Of a stretch of DNA of 64,000 bases, positions 54,958 through 63,588 are shown in pieces (position 1 is the first letter of the stretch; each line of letters opens with the position of its first letter). The DNA comes from Rhodobacter sp. (GTDB lineage: Bacteria; Pseudomonadota; Alphaproteobacteria; Rhodobacterales; Rhodobacteraceae): the NCBI GenBank assembly GCA_027484985.1, contig JAIXRW010000034.1:1-64000 (forward strand). Direction: 5' to 3'. The position numbers and the translations under genes are program-made. A model generated the notes under the pieces. The model saw nothing but the letters and a program-made list of their open reading frames with translations, did no database searches and had not been told where the DNA came from.

Positions 54958-54988
54958 GCAAAGGGGCCGGGGATTGCGCCCCGGCCCC
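54958..54988 (-). terminator. Intrinsic terminator after ahcY
   Basis: GGGGCCGGGG (54963-54972) pairs with CCCCGGCCCC (54979-54988) around a 6-base loop. Read on the minus strand it is followed by TTTGCCTTG. It begins 20 bases after the ahcY stop. Confidence 0.75.
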
Positions 54989-55008
54989 GTGCCATGATCT
55001 ACGGGCGA

Positions 55009-56397
55009 TCAGTAGCGGTAATGTTCCGGCTTGAACGGGCCTTCGGGTTTGACGCCGATATAGGCGGCCTGTTCGGAGCGCAGTTCGGTGAGTTTGACGC
55101 CGATCTTTTTCAGGTGCAGGCGGGCGACCTTTTCATCGAGATGCTTGGGCAGGATGTAAACGCCGGGAGCGTAATCTTGCCCTTTGGTCCAAAGCTCGAT
55201 CTGGGCCAGCACCTGGTTGGTGAAGGACGCCGACATCACAAAGGACGGGTGGCCCGTGGCGTTGCCAAGGTTCAACAGGCGGCCTTCGGACAGAAGGATG
55301 ATGCGATTGCCCGAGGGCATTTCGATCATGTCCACCTGTTCCTTGATGTTGGTCCATTTGTGGTTGCGCAAGGAGGCGACCTGAATTTCGTTATCGAAGT
55401 GGCCGATATTGCCGACGATGGCCATATCTTTCATCTCGCGCAGGTGTTCGATGCGGATCACGTCGCGGTTGCCGGTGGTGGTGATGAAGATGTCGGCGGT
55501 TTTCACCTCGTCTTCCAGCAGGGTCACTTCGTAGCCGTCCATCGCGGCCTGAAGGGCGCAGATGGGATCAACCTCGGTCACTTTCACGCGGGCGCCTGCG
55601 CCGCGAAGGCTAGCGGCCGAGCCTTTGCCCACATCGCCGTAACCGCAGACCACGGCGACCTTGCCGGCCATCATGGTATCGGTGGCGCGGCGGATGCCAT
55701 CGACCAGCGATTCCTTGCAGCCGTATTTGTTGTCGAACTTCGATTTCGTGACAGAGTCGTTCACGTTGATCGTGGGGAAGGGCAGTTGGCCGTTCTTGTG
55801 CAATTCGTAAAGACGATGCACGCCCGTGGTGGTTTCTTCCGAAACACCCTTGATCGCGGCTTTGGTCTTGGTGAAGAAACCGGGGGTTTCTTTCATGCGC
55901 TTGTGGATCTGAAGCTTGATGACCTCTTCTTCTTCCGACTGCGGCACGGGGATGATGTCTTCGCCGGCTTCGGCGCGGGCGCCGAGCAGGACGTAAAGCG
56001 TGGCATCGCCACCATCATCGAGGATCATGTTCGCGCCTTCGGGGAACATGAAGGATTTGTCGAGGTAATCCCAGTGTTCGGTCAGGGTTTGCCCCTTGAC
56101 CGCAAAGACGGGGATGCCCGCGGCGGCGATGGCGGCGGCGGCGTGATCCTGTGTCGAGAAGATGTTGCACGAGGCCCAGCGCACATCGGCGCCAAGGAAT
56201 TTGAGCGTTTCGATCAGGACGGCGGTCTGGATCGTCATGTGCAGGCTGCCGACGATGCGGGCGCCTTGCAGGGGCTGGGTGGGGCCAAATTCCTCGCGGC
56301 AGGCCATGAGGCCGGGCATTTCGGTTTCGGCAATGACCAGTTCCTTGCGCCCATAGGCGGCCAAGGCGATATCTTTCACTACGTAATCGTTAGGCAT
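55009..56397 (-). CDS. ahcY: Adenosylhomocysteinase (AhcY)
   Basis: A 462-residue enzyme that splits S-adenosylhomocysteine into adenosine and homocysteine. The NAD-binding motif [15 protein letters not shown] and the substrate-side [18 protein letters not shown]-like region ([17 protein letters not shown]) are seen; the C-terminus ends in FKPEHYRY as usual. The ribosome-binding AAGGAG lies 8-13 bases before the ATG. In Rhodobacter capsulatus ahcY is also close to hvrA/hvrB and regA. A short palindrome (GCACGG-A-CCGTGC) is in the leader. Confidence 0.96.
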   Translation of the reverse strand: MPNDYVVKDIALAAYGRKELVIAETEMPGLMACREEFGPTQPLQGARIVGSLHMTIQTAVLIETLKFLGADVRWASCNIFSTQDHAAAAIAAAGIPVFAVKGQTLTEHWDYLDKSFMFPEGANMILDDGGDATLYVLLGARAEAGEDIIPVPQSEEEEVIKLQIHKRMKETPGFFTKTKAAIKGVSEETTTGVHRLYELHKNGQLPFPTINVNDSVTKSKFDNKYGCKESLVDGIRRATDTMMAGKVAVVCGYGDVGKGSAASLRGAGARVKVTEVDPICALQAAMDGYEVTLLEDEVKTADIFITTTGNRDVIRIEHLREMKDMAIVGNIGHFDNEIQVASLRNHKWTNIKEQVDMIEMPSGNRIILLSEGRLLNLGNATGHPSFVMSASFTNQVLAQIELWTKGQDYAPGVYILPKHLDEKVARLHLKKIGVKLTELRSEQAAYIGVKPEGPFKPEHYRY

Positions 56398-56436
56398 GAG
56401 CCCGCTCCTTCAACCCTTGAAATTCGGGGGCAGATA

Positions 56437-56449
56437 GCACGGACCGTGC
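56437..56449. promoter_or_regulatory. Short palindrome in the ahcY/HD divergent region
   Basis: GCACGG-A-CCGTGC is a perfect 6-base inverted repeat 40-52 bases upstream of ahcY and 58 before the HD gene. It might be an operator or a small leader hairpin; no regulator is identified. Confidence 0.3.
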
Positions 56450-56506
56450 CACTCGACAATGCGGCGGATGCTTGGCTAGGGTTTATCTGCCAAAACGGGG
56501 GGCGGG

Positions 56507-57103
56507 ATGCGGCAGGCGCGAGCGTGGCAAAGGATGCTTTCGGGGCGGCGGCTTGACCTGCTGGACCCGACGCCGATGGATATAGAGATTGCCGATATCG
56601 CGCACGGGTTGGCCTTTGTCGCGCGGTGGAACGGGCAGACGCGGGGGGATTGGCCCTATTCGGTGGCGGAACATTCGCTGCTGGTCGAGGCGATTTTTGC
56701 GCGGTGCAATCCGGGGATCGGGGCGCGGTGGCAGTTGGCCGCCCTGCTGCACGATGCGCCGGAATATGTGATCGGAGACATGATCAGCCCCGTCAAGGCC
56801 GCGATCGGGCCGGATTATGGCGTGCTGGATGAGCGTCTGGCGGGGGCGGTGCATCTGCGCTTTGGCCTGCCCGCGCTGCTGCCTGCGCCGATCAAGAAGG
56901 CGATCAAGGTGGCGGATCGCATTTCGGCATGGCTTGAGGCGGTGCAGATTGCCGGATTTGACCAGACCGAGGCTGACCGGCTTTTCGGGCGGCCGGATGC
57001 GCTGACCATGCGGGGGCTGGAAATTACGCTGCGGCCGCCTGCTTTGGTGCGGGCGGCCTTTTTGCAGCGTCACGCCGAATTGATTGCGGCGCTGGACGGT
57101 TAA
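56507..57103 (+). CDS. HD-domain phosphohydrolase (YfbR-like)
   Basis: A 198-residue HD-superfamily hydrolase. The metal ligands are in SVAEHSLLVEAIF, LLHDAPEYVIGD and the late Asp of KVADRISAWLEA. This set resembles YfbR-type 5'-deoxynucleotidases and related phosphohydrolases that act on nucleotides. It stands between ahcY and hvrA, on the opposite strand from both, where Rhodobacter capsulatus has hvrB. The stop overlaps the hvrA stop by four bases. Confidence 0.82.
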   Translation: MRQARAWQRMLSGRRLDLLDPTPMDIEIADIAHGLAFVARWNGQTRGDWPYSVAEHSLLVEAIFARCNPGIGARWQLAALLHDAPEYVIGDMISPVKAAIGPDYGVLDERLAGAVHLRFGLPALLPAPIKKAIKVADRISAWLEAVQIAGFDQTEADRLFGRPDALTMRGLEITLRPPALVRAAFLQRHAELIAALDG

Positions 57104-57417
57104 ATCGCCATATCGTCGGGGCGTTTACCCGATTTCAGCGCGGCATCGAACCAACGCGGCTTGCGCCCGCGGCCCGACCACGTTTCGGACGGGTTGGCCG
57201 GATTGGCATATTTTGCCGAGGCAGGCGCCCGTTTGCGCGGCATGCTGGTGCCCGTAAGTTCGGCCAGCGAAAAGCCCATTTCACGGGCTTTTTCTTCAAG
57301 CTGGGCAAGCGCCTGTTTCTTTTGCCGGTCTTCGTAGGTCGCGATTGCGCGCGAAACCTGCGCCTGAAGATCCTTGAGTTCCTTCAGCGACAGGTCGTGC
57401 AGATTGATATTCGTCAT
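57100..57417 (-). CDS. hvrA: H-NS-family regulator HvrA (Spb-like)
   Basis: A 105-residue nucleoid-associated regulator. The N-terminal half is a coiled coil (KELKDLQAQVSRAIATYEDR). The C-terminal half carries the H-NS DNA-binding motif YANPANPSETWSGRGRKP followed by RWFDAALKSGKRPDDM. In Rhodobacter capsulatus HvrA lies next to regA and tunes photosynthesis genes to dim light and nif genes to ammonium. The gene is preceded by an AT-rich promoter-like region and a hairpin that covers its ribosome-binding site. Confidence 0.9.
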   Translation of the reverse strand: MTNINLHDLSLKELKDLQAQVSRAIATYEDRQKKQALAQLEEKAREMGFSLAELTGTSMPRKRAPASAKYANPANPSETWSGRGRKPRWFDAALKSGKRPDDMAI

Positions 57418-57424
57418 TGGGATT

Positions 57425-57475
57425 CCCCGCCAAGTATATGGCGGGGTTTTTAAGACTCTATTTCAAGTAATGCAA
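57425..57475 (-). promoter_or_regulatory. hvrA promoter candidate and leader hairpin masking the ribosome-binding site
   Basis: On the minus strand TTGCAT (57475-57470), a 17-base spacer and TAAAAA (57452-57447) look like a promoter. Transcription would begin near a 7-pair hairpin CCCCGCC/GGCGGGG (57446-57440 with 57431-57425). Its 3' arm is the only Shine-Dalgarno-like sequence before the hvrA ATG. Read on the plus strand the same stem followed by TTTTT looks like a terminator. Confidence 0.5.
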
Positions 57476-57485
57476 TAAAATAGAT

Positions 57486-58040
57486 TTATCGCGGGCTGCG
57501 CTTGGCCAGGATGCGCTGAAGGGTGCGGCGGTGCATCGACAGGCGGCGCGCGGTTTCGGAAACGTTGCGGTCGCACATTTCATAGACGCGCTGGATATGT
57601 TCCCAGCGCACGCGGTCGGCCGACATGGGGTTTTCGGGCGGGGCGGGCAAAGCCTCGGCCCGCGAGAGAAGGGCGTTGGTCACATCATTGGCATCTGCCG
57701 GCTTTGACAGATAATCGATCGCGCCGATTTTTACCGCCGCGACGGCGGTTGCAATGGCGCCATATCCGGTCAGAACCACGATCCGGCAATCGGGGCGGCG
57801 TTCGCGCAGGGCTTCGACAACATCGAGACCATTGCCATCCTCGAGCCGGAGATCGACCACGGCATAGGCGGGCGGGCGGGCGGTGGCAATGGCGCGGCCT
57901 GCGGCCACGCTTTCGGCGGTTTCGGGGATGAAGCCGCGCTTTTCCATCGCCTTGGCAAGGCGTTTCACGAAGGGTTCGTCATCATCGACCAAAAGCAGCG
58001 AACGGTCAGGGCCGAGATCGGAAAGCGGTTCATCAGCCAT
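57486..58040 (-). CDS. regA: Redox response regulator RegA (PrrA/ActR)
   Basis: A 184-residue response regulator, the exact length of RegA of Rhodobacter capsulatus. The receiver has the acidic pair VDDDEP, the phosphoacceptor Asp63 (VVDLRLEDGNG) and Lys in YLSKPAD. A proline linker (PAPPENP) joins it to a Fis-type helix-turn-helix (VSETARRLSMHRRTLQRIL) that is almost invariant in the family. It controls respiration, carbon and nitrogen fixation and, where present, photosynthesis genes. The start MADEPLSDL at 58040 gives the family length. Confidence 0.96.
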   Translation of the reverse strand: MADEPLSDLGPDRSLLLVDDDEPFVKRLAKAMEKRGFIPETAESVAAGRAIATARPPAYAVVDLRLEDGNGLDVVEALRERRPDCRIVVLTGYGAIATAVAAVKIGAIDYLSKPADANDVTNALLSRAEALPAPPENPMSADRVRWEHIQRVYEMCDRNVSETARRLSMHRRTLQRILAKRSPR

Positions 58041-58103
58041 GCAGGGCATCTCCCATTTGCGGAGCGGAAGCCTAGGGCTTTCCATTCGCAGCGTCAAATT
58101 CAG

Positions 58104-58718
58104 TCATTTCGACAGGTAGCAGGCGGCTTTCGATGCAATCTGGTCGGCGCTGTCATCACGGCGGAAGAAATCGACAAAGCCCACGCCGGGCAGGACAAGA
58201 TAGGTAAAGGTCGAGTGGTCCATCAGGTAGTATTGCGGATCGCCGTCTTCTTGTTTCTTGAAATAGGTGCGATAGGCCTTTGACGCCTGCGCGACCTGTT
58301 CGGGCGTGCCGGTCAGGGCAACCATGCGGTCATCTATGTTGGCGACGAAGTCTTTCAACACTGCCGGGGTATCCCGTTCGGGATCGATCGAAATAAAGAC
58401 GGGTTGGGCATCAAAACCCTGTTTTTGCAGGATATCGACCGCTTCGGAATTTCGCGCGGCATCGAGGGGGCAGACATCGGGGCAGAAGGTGTAGCCGAAA
58501 TAGACAAGGCTGGGTTTGGTGATCACATCCTTGTCGGTCACGGTCTTGCCGGTCTGGTCAACCAGGGTGAAGGCGCCACCGATATCGCCGCCGCCGACCG
58601 CGCTGGTGCGGCAATCGGCAAAGGGATCATCCGACCGCGCAAACTGGGCATAGGTGTAAACCCCGCCCACCAGACCGGCCACAACCGCCACTGCGAGACC
58701 TGCGTAAATCTTGTCCAT
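58104..58718 (-). CDS. senC: SCO1/SenC copper chaperone (SenC/PrrC)
   Basis: A 204-residue inner-membrane-anchored thioredoxin-fold protein that delivers copper to the CuA or CuB site of cytochrome oxidases. One N-terminal helix (AGLAVAVVAGLVGGVYTYA) precedes the periplasmic domain with the metal ligands: CxxxC in YTFCPDVCPLD and the late His in LMDHSTFTYL. It lies between regA and regB, as in Rhodobacter (regB-senC-regA), and starts 85 bases from divergent regB. Confidence 0.95.
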   Translation of the reverse strand: MDKIYAGLAVAVVAGLVGGVYTYAQFARSDDPFADCRTSAVGGGDIGGAFTLVDQTGKTVTDKDVITKPSLVYFGYTFCPDVCPLDAARNSEAVDILQKQGFDAQPVFISIDPERDTPAVLKDFVANIDDRMVALTGTPEQVAQASKAYRTYFKKQEDGDPQYYLMDHSTFTYLVLPGVGFVDFFRRDDSADQIASKAACYLSK

Positions 58719-58803
58719 CCGGCACCCCTTTCATCGCGCCGCATTGATCCGGCATTCCGCGCGCCCTAACAATGCGAAACTTCGTCACGCGGGGCCATGA
58801 TCG

Positions 58804-60192
58804 ATGTCGAGCCATGTTTTCGGTCTGACCACCGGATCGTCGCGCAGCGACTGGGTGCGCCTGCGGACGTTGATTTTGTTGCGGTGGATGGCGATTGGCG
58901 GGCAATTGGCCGCGATCAGCGTGGCATCCTTTGCCTATGGGATCATCCTGCCGCTGGGGTTGTGCTATCTGGCGGTGGGGGCTTCGGTCATCGCCAACCT
59001 GATTTCGATCTTTGTTTACCCCGAGAACAAGCGCCTGTCCGAGGCCGAGGCGATGCTGACGCTGCTGTTCGATCTGTCGCAGCTGTCGTTCCTTTTGTAT
59101 CTGACCGGCGGGCTGACCAACCCCTTTGCGCTGCTGATCCTTGCGCCGGTGACGATTTCGGCCTCGGCGCTGGAATTGCGGACGACGCTGTTGCTGGGGG
59201 CGCTGGCGATATTGTTCACCACGCTGATCCTGCTGGTGAGTGTGCCGTTGCGGCTGGAGGACGGGGTGGCGCTGCGGGTGCCCGTGGTGTTCGAGTTCGG
59301 GTTCTGGCTGGCCATCGTGATCGGGATCGTGTTTCTGGGGCTGTATTCGCGGCGGATCGCAACCGAGATGCGGACCATGGCCGATGCGCTGCTGGCCACG
59401 CAGATGGCCTTGGCGCGCGAGCAGAAGCTGACCGATCTGGGCGGTGTGGTGGCAGCGGCGGCGCATGAACTGGGCACGCCCTTGGCCACGATCAAGCTGG
59501 TGAGTGCCGAGTTGATGGAAGAACTGGCCGACCGGCCCGACCTGCTGGAGGATGCGCGGTTGATCCGCGATCAGGCCGACCGCTGCCGTGACATTTTGCG
59601 CGGCATGGGGCGGGCGGGCAAGGATGACCTGCACATGCGCCACGCGCCGCTTGAGGCCGTGCTGCGCGAGGCGGCGGAACCGCATCTGGGGCGCGGCAAG
59701 GCGATACAGTTCACGGTCTATCCCGGTCCGGGGGGAGAGGCGAAGCAACCCACCATCCTGCGGCGGCCCGAAGTGGTGCACGGGCTGCGGAACCTGATCC
59801 AGAACGCGGTGGACTTTGCCAAGGGGACGGTCTGGGTGGACGGGGAATGGACCGACCGCGTTGTGACAGTGCGGATTGTCGATGACGGGCCGGGATACCC
59901 CACGCAGGTGATCGGGCGGATCGGAGACCCGTTCGTGCGGTCACGCGGGGCGGCGGCACCGGGGCCGGAGCGGCCGGGATATGAAGGGATGGGGCTGGGG
60001 CTGTTCATCGCCAAGACGCTGCTGGAGCGGACGGGGGCCGAGCTTTCCTTTGCCAATGCGTCGGACCCCTTCCTTTCGCCGGATGAACGGCCGGAACGCT
60101 GTGGCGCCATCGTGGAACTGGTCTGGCAGGCCAAGGACATTCTGGCGCCAACGGGCGGAAGCCTTGGGCTGAACCAACAGATCAACCCCTAG
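58804..60192 (+). CDS. regB: Redox sensor histidine kinase RegB (PrrB/ActS)
   Basis: A 462-residue membrane kinase with six helices in residues 20-185. The quinone-sensing motif GGLTNPF is in a loop between helices, the H box has His221 (AAAAHELGTPLATIK), and the redox-active cysteine Cys261 is in DQADRCRDILRG. The distance between them (40) equals that between His225 and Cys265 in Rhodobacter capsulatus RegB. The ATPase motifs are NLIQNAVDFA and GMGLGLFIAKTLLERTG. It phosphorylates RegA when the quinone pool and oxygen tension are low. Confidence 0.96.
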   Translation: MSSHVFGLTTGSSRSDWVRLRTLILLRWMAIGGQLAAISVASFAYGIILPLGLCYLAVGASVIANLISIFVYPENKRLSEAEAMLTLLFDLSQLSFLLYLTGGLTNPFALLILAPVTISASALELRTTLLLGALAILFTTLILLVSVPLRLEDGVALRVPVVFEFGFWLAIVIGIVFLGLYSRRIATEMRTMADALLATQMALAREQKLTDLGGVVAAAAHELGTPLATIKLVSAELMEELADRPDLLEDARLIRDQADRCRDILRGMGRAGKDDLHMRHAPLEAVLREAAEPHLGRGKAIQFTVYPGPGGEAKQPTILRRPEVVHGLRNLIQNAVDFAKGTVWVDGEWTDRVVTVRIVDDGPGYPTQVIGRIGDPFVRSRGAAAPGPERPGYEGMGLGLFIAKTLLERTGAELSFANASDPFLSPDERPERCGAIVELVWQAKDILAPTGGSLGLNQQINP

Positions 60193-60239
60193 AGCGTGAA
60201 GGGATTTTTCGCGAACGGTGCGCGGTAATCTGCTCACGG

Positions 60240-60254
60240 TTAATCATGCGTTAA
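60240..60254. promoter_or_regulatory. Perfect CtrA box (TTAA-N7-TTAA)
   Basis: TTAA (60240-60243), seven bases, TTAA (60251-60254). It is the full consensus for the alphaproteobacterial cell-cycle regulator CtrA, in a short AT-rich stretch 61 bases before the DivL-like gene. Such a site is rare by chance in this GC-rich DNA. Confidence 0.7.
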
Positions 60255-60314
60255 TTATTTCGCGTCATGGTTGCATCCGTGGCAGGGCTGGGCGCGCCGT
60301 CAAGGGGTTACCGC

Positions 60315-61445
60315 ATGGACTATTGGTTGGTCAGCCAGATCTTCGTGTCATCGGTCATCGGGGCGGCGTTGATCGCGCTGCTGGTGCAGTTGCGGACGGG
60401 AACGCCCGCGCATCTGGGGCTGGATGCGGTGGCGTTGCCGGTCTGGGCGGTGGATGCCGACGGGACCGAACTGATGCGAAACGCGGCCTGCGGGCGGCTG
60501 GGGCCGGTCGAATTGCCGACAGCGGCGGGGCGGGCGGAACTGGCGGGGCAATGGTTCGACATCGTAGTGCGCCCGAATGGCGAGGGGCAGGTGTTCAGCG
60601 CGATACCGGCCGAGGAGGTGGTGCGCGCCGAGGGATCGTTGCGCGATTTCCGCACCACGATGAGCGACACCTTCGCCCAGCTGGAAACCGGGCTGGCGCT
60701 GTTTGACGCGCAGGGGCGGTTGCAACTGTTCAACCCCGCGATGGGCGAGTTGACGGGGCTGGCGGTCGAATTTCTGGCGCGGCGGCCCAGTCTGGGGGCG
60801 GTGCTGGACGCGCTGCGCGACAAGGGCACGCTGCCCGAGCCGAAGGAATGGCTGGCATGGCGGCGGATGATGGTGGAACTGCCGATGCGAAGCGGCGCGC
60901 TTTCGCATGAAGAGACATGGGCGCTGCCGGGGGGTGTGACCTACCGGATGACGCTGCGGCCGCAGGCGAAGGGGTCTTTTGCCATGCTGGTCGAGGATAT
61001 CTCGACCGAGATGATCCGGTCGCGGCGGCATCGCGCCGATGTGGAACTGGCGCAGGCAGTGATTGACACGCTGGAAGAGGGGATCGCGGTTTTCGCGGGG
61101 TCGGGGCATCTGGTGCTGAGCAATGCGGCCTATGCCGAGTTGTGGGGCCACGATCCGGCCGCGACGATGCTGGAGGGAACGATTGCCCGCATGGCCGCAC
61201 ATTGGCGCGAGGTGTCGGCGCCCGATCCGCTGTGGACGCGGATCGAGGATTTCATCGCCCTGACCGGCGAGCGCGAGGCGTGGCAGGCCGAGGCGCGGCT
61301 GCGCGACGGGCGGCTGATCGCCTGCCGCATCGCGCCCATTTGGGACGGGGCGACGCTGGCGGCGTTCCGCCCCATCGCGCCTGACCATGCGGTGCCGGAA
61401 GGGGTGCCTTCGGTCGCCCGCTATAGGGCGCGCAAGGCGGGCTGA
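60315..61445 (+). CDS. divL: DivL-like PAS-domain protein without kinase domains
   Basis: A 376-residue protein with one N-terminal membrane helix (WLVSQIFVSSVIGAALIALL) and at least two PAS domains (about residues 110-225 with FDAQGRLQLFNPAMGELTGL, and 245-355 with LSNAAYAELWGHDP). No HisKA or ATPase domain follows. From memory Rhodobacter capsulatus DivL is such a PAS protein that controls CtrA phosphorylation and gene transfer agent output. The position before tsaE-amgK-murU-addB and near regB fits. The start MDYWLVSQ at 60315 was chosen for the membrane helix. Confidence 0.65.
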   Translation: MDYWLVSQIFVSSVIGAALIALLVQLRTGTPAHLGLDAVALPVWAVDADGTELMRNAACGRLGPVELPTAAGRAELAGQWFDIVVRPNGEGQVFSAIPAEEVVRAEGSLRDFRTTMSDTFAQLETGLALFDAQGRLQLFNPAMGELTGLAVEFLARRPSLGAVLDALRDKGTLPEPKEWLAWRRMMVELPMRSGALSHEETWALPGGVTYRMTLRPQAKGSFAMLVEDISTEMIRSRRHRADVELAQAVIDTLEEGIAVFAGSGHLVLSNAAYAELWGHDPAATMLEGTIARMAAHWREVSAPDPLWTRIEDFIALTGEREAWQAEARLRDGRLIACRIAPIWDGATLAAFRPIAPDHAVPEGVPSVARYRARKAG

Positions 61446-61484
61446 CGGCTTGCGGCGCCTGCGGGGCGCGGTAAGACTGCGGCG

Positions 61485-61937
61485 ATGGAGATCACCTTTG
61501 CCCTGCCCGATGAAGATGCGACCGACCGGCTGGGCGGCTGGCTGGCCCGCCATATGCGCGGCGGCGAGACGCTGCTGCTGGACGGGCCGATCGGGGCGGG
61601 CAAAAGCCATCTGGCGCGGGCGCTGATACGGGCGCGGCTGGGGCGGATGGAAGAGGTGCCTTCGCCCACCTTTACGCTGGTGCAGGTGTATGAGGCGGAT
61701 GTGGAGATCTGGCATGCCGATCTGTACCGCCTGACCCACCCCGACGAGGTGCTGGAACTGGGGCTGGACGATGCCTTTGGCCATGCGATCTGTCTGGTGG
61801 AATGGCCCGACAGGTTGGGGCAGGCGCTGCCCGAGCGGGCTGTGCGGGTGGCGCTGCGGGCGGCGGGCGAGGGGCGGGTTGCCGTGGTTTCGGGTGCCTT
61901 GCCCTGGATGGACGCACTGGCGCGGGAGTTTGGCTGA
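61485..61937 (+). CDS. tsaE: tRNA threonylcarbamoyladenosine ATPase TsaE
   Basis: A 150-residue P-loop ATPase that regenerates the TsaB-TsaD complex in t6A37 synthesis. Walker A is GPIGAGKSHLARA, followed by the family motif SPTFTLVQVY and WHADLYRL; the late WPDRLGQALPE is also typical. The stop overlaps the next start by one base (TGATG). tsaB is not in the window. Confidence 0.93.
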   Translation: MEITFALPDEDATDRLGGWLARHMRGGETLLLDGPIGAGKSHLARALIRARLGRMEEVPSPTFTLVQVYEADVEIWHADLYRLTHPDEVLELGLDDAFGHAICLVEWPDRLGQALPERAVRVALRAAGEGRVAVVSGALPWMDALAREFG

Positions 61938-62932
61938 TGGAGCGGCGGGCTTTGTCGGAGGCCTTTGTCGCGCGGGCCGGTTGGGGCGAGGCGAAGCGGG
62001 GCTTTCTGGCGGGGGATGCGTCGGACCGCAGTTATGACCGGCTGGTGCGCGGGGCAGGCAGCGCCGTGCTGATGGATGCGCCGCCGGGCAAGGGCGACGA
62101 TCCGGCGGTGTTCGCCGCCGTGGCAGCGCATCTGGCGGGGTTGGGGCTGTCGCCCCCGCGGGTGCTGGCGGCGGATTACGAGAACGGGTTTCTGCTGCTG
62201 GAGGACCTGGGCGACGGGCTGTTTGCGCGGTTGCTGGAGCGCGAGCCGGAACGGGAGGCTGCGCTTTACGCGGCGGCGGTTGATGTGCTGGTGGCGGTGC
62301 AGGCGGCACCTGCGATGGCGGGACTGCCCGACCTTTCGGCAGGCGATTGGGCGCGGGCGGCGGAGTTTGCGTTCGGCTGGTGGCGCTATGGCGTGACCGG
62401 CGAGGATGGGGGCGATCTGTCGGTGCTAGCGCGGCTGATCGGGGCCTATGCGGACGGGCCGCGGGTGATGGTCTTGCGCGATTATCACGCGGAAAACCTG
62501 CTGTGGTTGCCGGAACGGGCGGGGGTGGCGCGGGTCGGGTTGCTCGATTTCCAATTGGCGCAGATGGGGCAGCCGGCCTATGACCTTGTATCCTTGTTGC
62601 AGGATGCGCGGCGGGATGTTTCGCCGGAAACCGAGGCGGCGATGGTGGCGCGGTTTCAGGCAGCCACGGGGGCGGACGGGTTCGAACTGGCTTATGCGAT
62701 CTGGGGCGCACAGCGGGCGTTGCGGATTTTAGGCGTATTCGCGCGGCTGTGCCTGAAGGCGGGCAAGGCGGGGTATTTGGGGTTGATGCCGCGCGTCTGG
62801 GGGCAGTTGCAGCGCAATCTGGCGCATCCGGCGCTGGCGGAACTGGCGGCGGTTTGCGCGGCGCTGCCTGTGCCGGACGCGGAAAACATCGGGAAGGTCA
62901 GGGCGAAATGCGGCACGATGGCTTTGCGGTGA
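61937..62932 (+). CDS. amgK: AmgK-like aminoglycoside-phosphotransferase family kinase (cell-wall sugar recycling)
   Basis: A 331-residue APH-fold kinase. The catalytic loop is LRDYHAENLLW, with Asp and Asn in the usual spacing, and the metal motif is GLLDFQLAQMG. Together with the next gene it resembles the AmgK-MurU pair, which turns N-acetylmuramic acid into UDP-MurNAc without the usual de novo steps. The pairing and the family, not the sequence alone, support this. It overlaps murU by 25 bases. Confidence 0.8.
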   Translation: MERRALSEAFVARAGWGEAKRGFLAGDASDRSYDRLVRGAGSAVLMDAPPGKGDDPAVFAAVAAHLAGLGLSPPRVLAADYENGFLLLEDLGDGLFARLLEREPEREAALYAAAVDVLVAVQAAPAMAGLPDLSAGDWARAAEFAFGWWRYGVTGEDGGDLSVLARLIGAYADGPRVMVLRDYHAENLLWLPERAGVARVGLLDFQLAQMGQPAYDLVSLLQDARRDVSPETEAAMVARFQAATGADGFELAYAIWGAQRALRILGVFARLCLKAGKAGYLGLMPRVWGQLQRNLAHPALAELAAVCAALPVPDAENIGKVRAKCGTMALR

Positions 62933-63588
62933 TGCTGTTCGCGGCGGGGTTCGGCACGCGGATGGGGCAGCTTACCGCCGACCGGCCGAAACCGATGATC
63001 GAGGTGGCGGGAAAGCCGCTGATCGACCATGCGCTGGCGGTGGCGGAAGGCGCGAAGCGGATCGTCGCCAATGTGCACTATAGGCCCGAGACGCTGGTTT
63101 CGCACTTGCATGCGCGGGGGGTGGCGGTCAGCCGCGAGGACCCGATTCTGGAAACGGGGGGCGGGCTGCGGGCGGCGCTGGCGTTGCTGGGGGATGACCC
63201 CGTGATGACGCTGAATACCGATGCGGTCTGGACGGGGGAGAACCCGCTTTCTCAACTGGCGGCTGTGTGGGATGCTGGGCGGATGGACGGGTTGCTGCTG
63301 CTGTTGCCGGACGCGGCGGTGGGGAAAGGTGCGGGGGATTTCGTGATGGATGCGACAGGGCGGCTGACCCGTGCCAGGGGGGGGCGGGGGCAGGTCTATC
63401 TGGGGGCGCAGATTTTGCGGACCGAGGGGCTTTCGGCCATAACAGAGACGGTTTTTTCATTGAACCTGCTGTGGGACAAGATGATTGCCGAGGGGCGGCT
63501 TTACGGTGTGGTGCATCGCGGCGGGTGGTGTGATGTGGGCCATCCGGCAGGCATTGCCGAGGCCGAAGCGATGTTGGCGCGGGCATGA
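62908..63588 (+). CDS. murU: MurU-like nucleotidyltransferase
   Basis: A 226-residue sugar-1-phosphate nucleotidyltransferase. The nucleotide-binding motif is LFAAGFGTRMG followed by RPKPMIEVAGKPLI; the metal/sugar motif is MTLNTDAVW. The ATG at 62908 gives a short leader (MRHDGFAV); an alternative ATG at 62932 would overlap the amgK stop by one base. With the AmgK-like gene it should make UDP-MurNAc from MurNAc-1-phosphate. Confidence 0.83.
   Translation: MRHDGFAVMLFAAGFGTRMGQLTADRPKPMIEVAGKPLIDHALAVAEGAKRIVANVHYRPETLVSHLHARGVAVSREDPILETGGGLRAALALLGDDPVMTLNTDAVWTGENPLSQLAAVWDAGRMDGLLLLLPDAAVGKGAGDFVMDATGRLTRARGGRGQVYLGAQILRTEGLSAITETVFSLNLLWDKMIAEGRLYGVVHRGGWCDVGHPAGIAEAEAMLARA

Noticed and set aside
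56398-56506. S-adenosylhomocysteine riboswitch upstream of ahcY
   Set aside because: The leader is only about 100 bases to the divergent gene, and the conserved SAH aptamer segments are not visible. Only a 13-base palindrome is seen.
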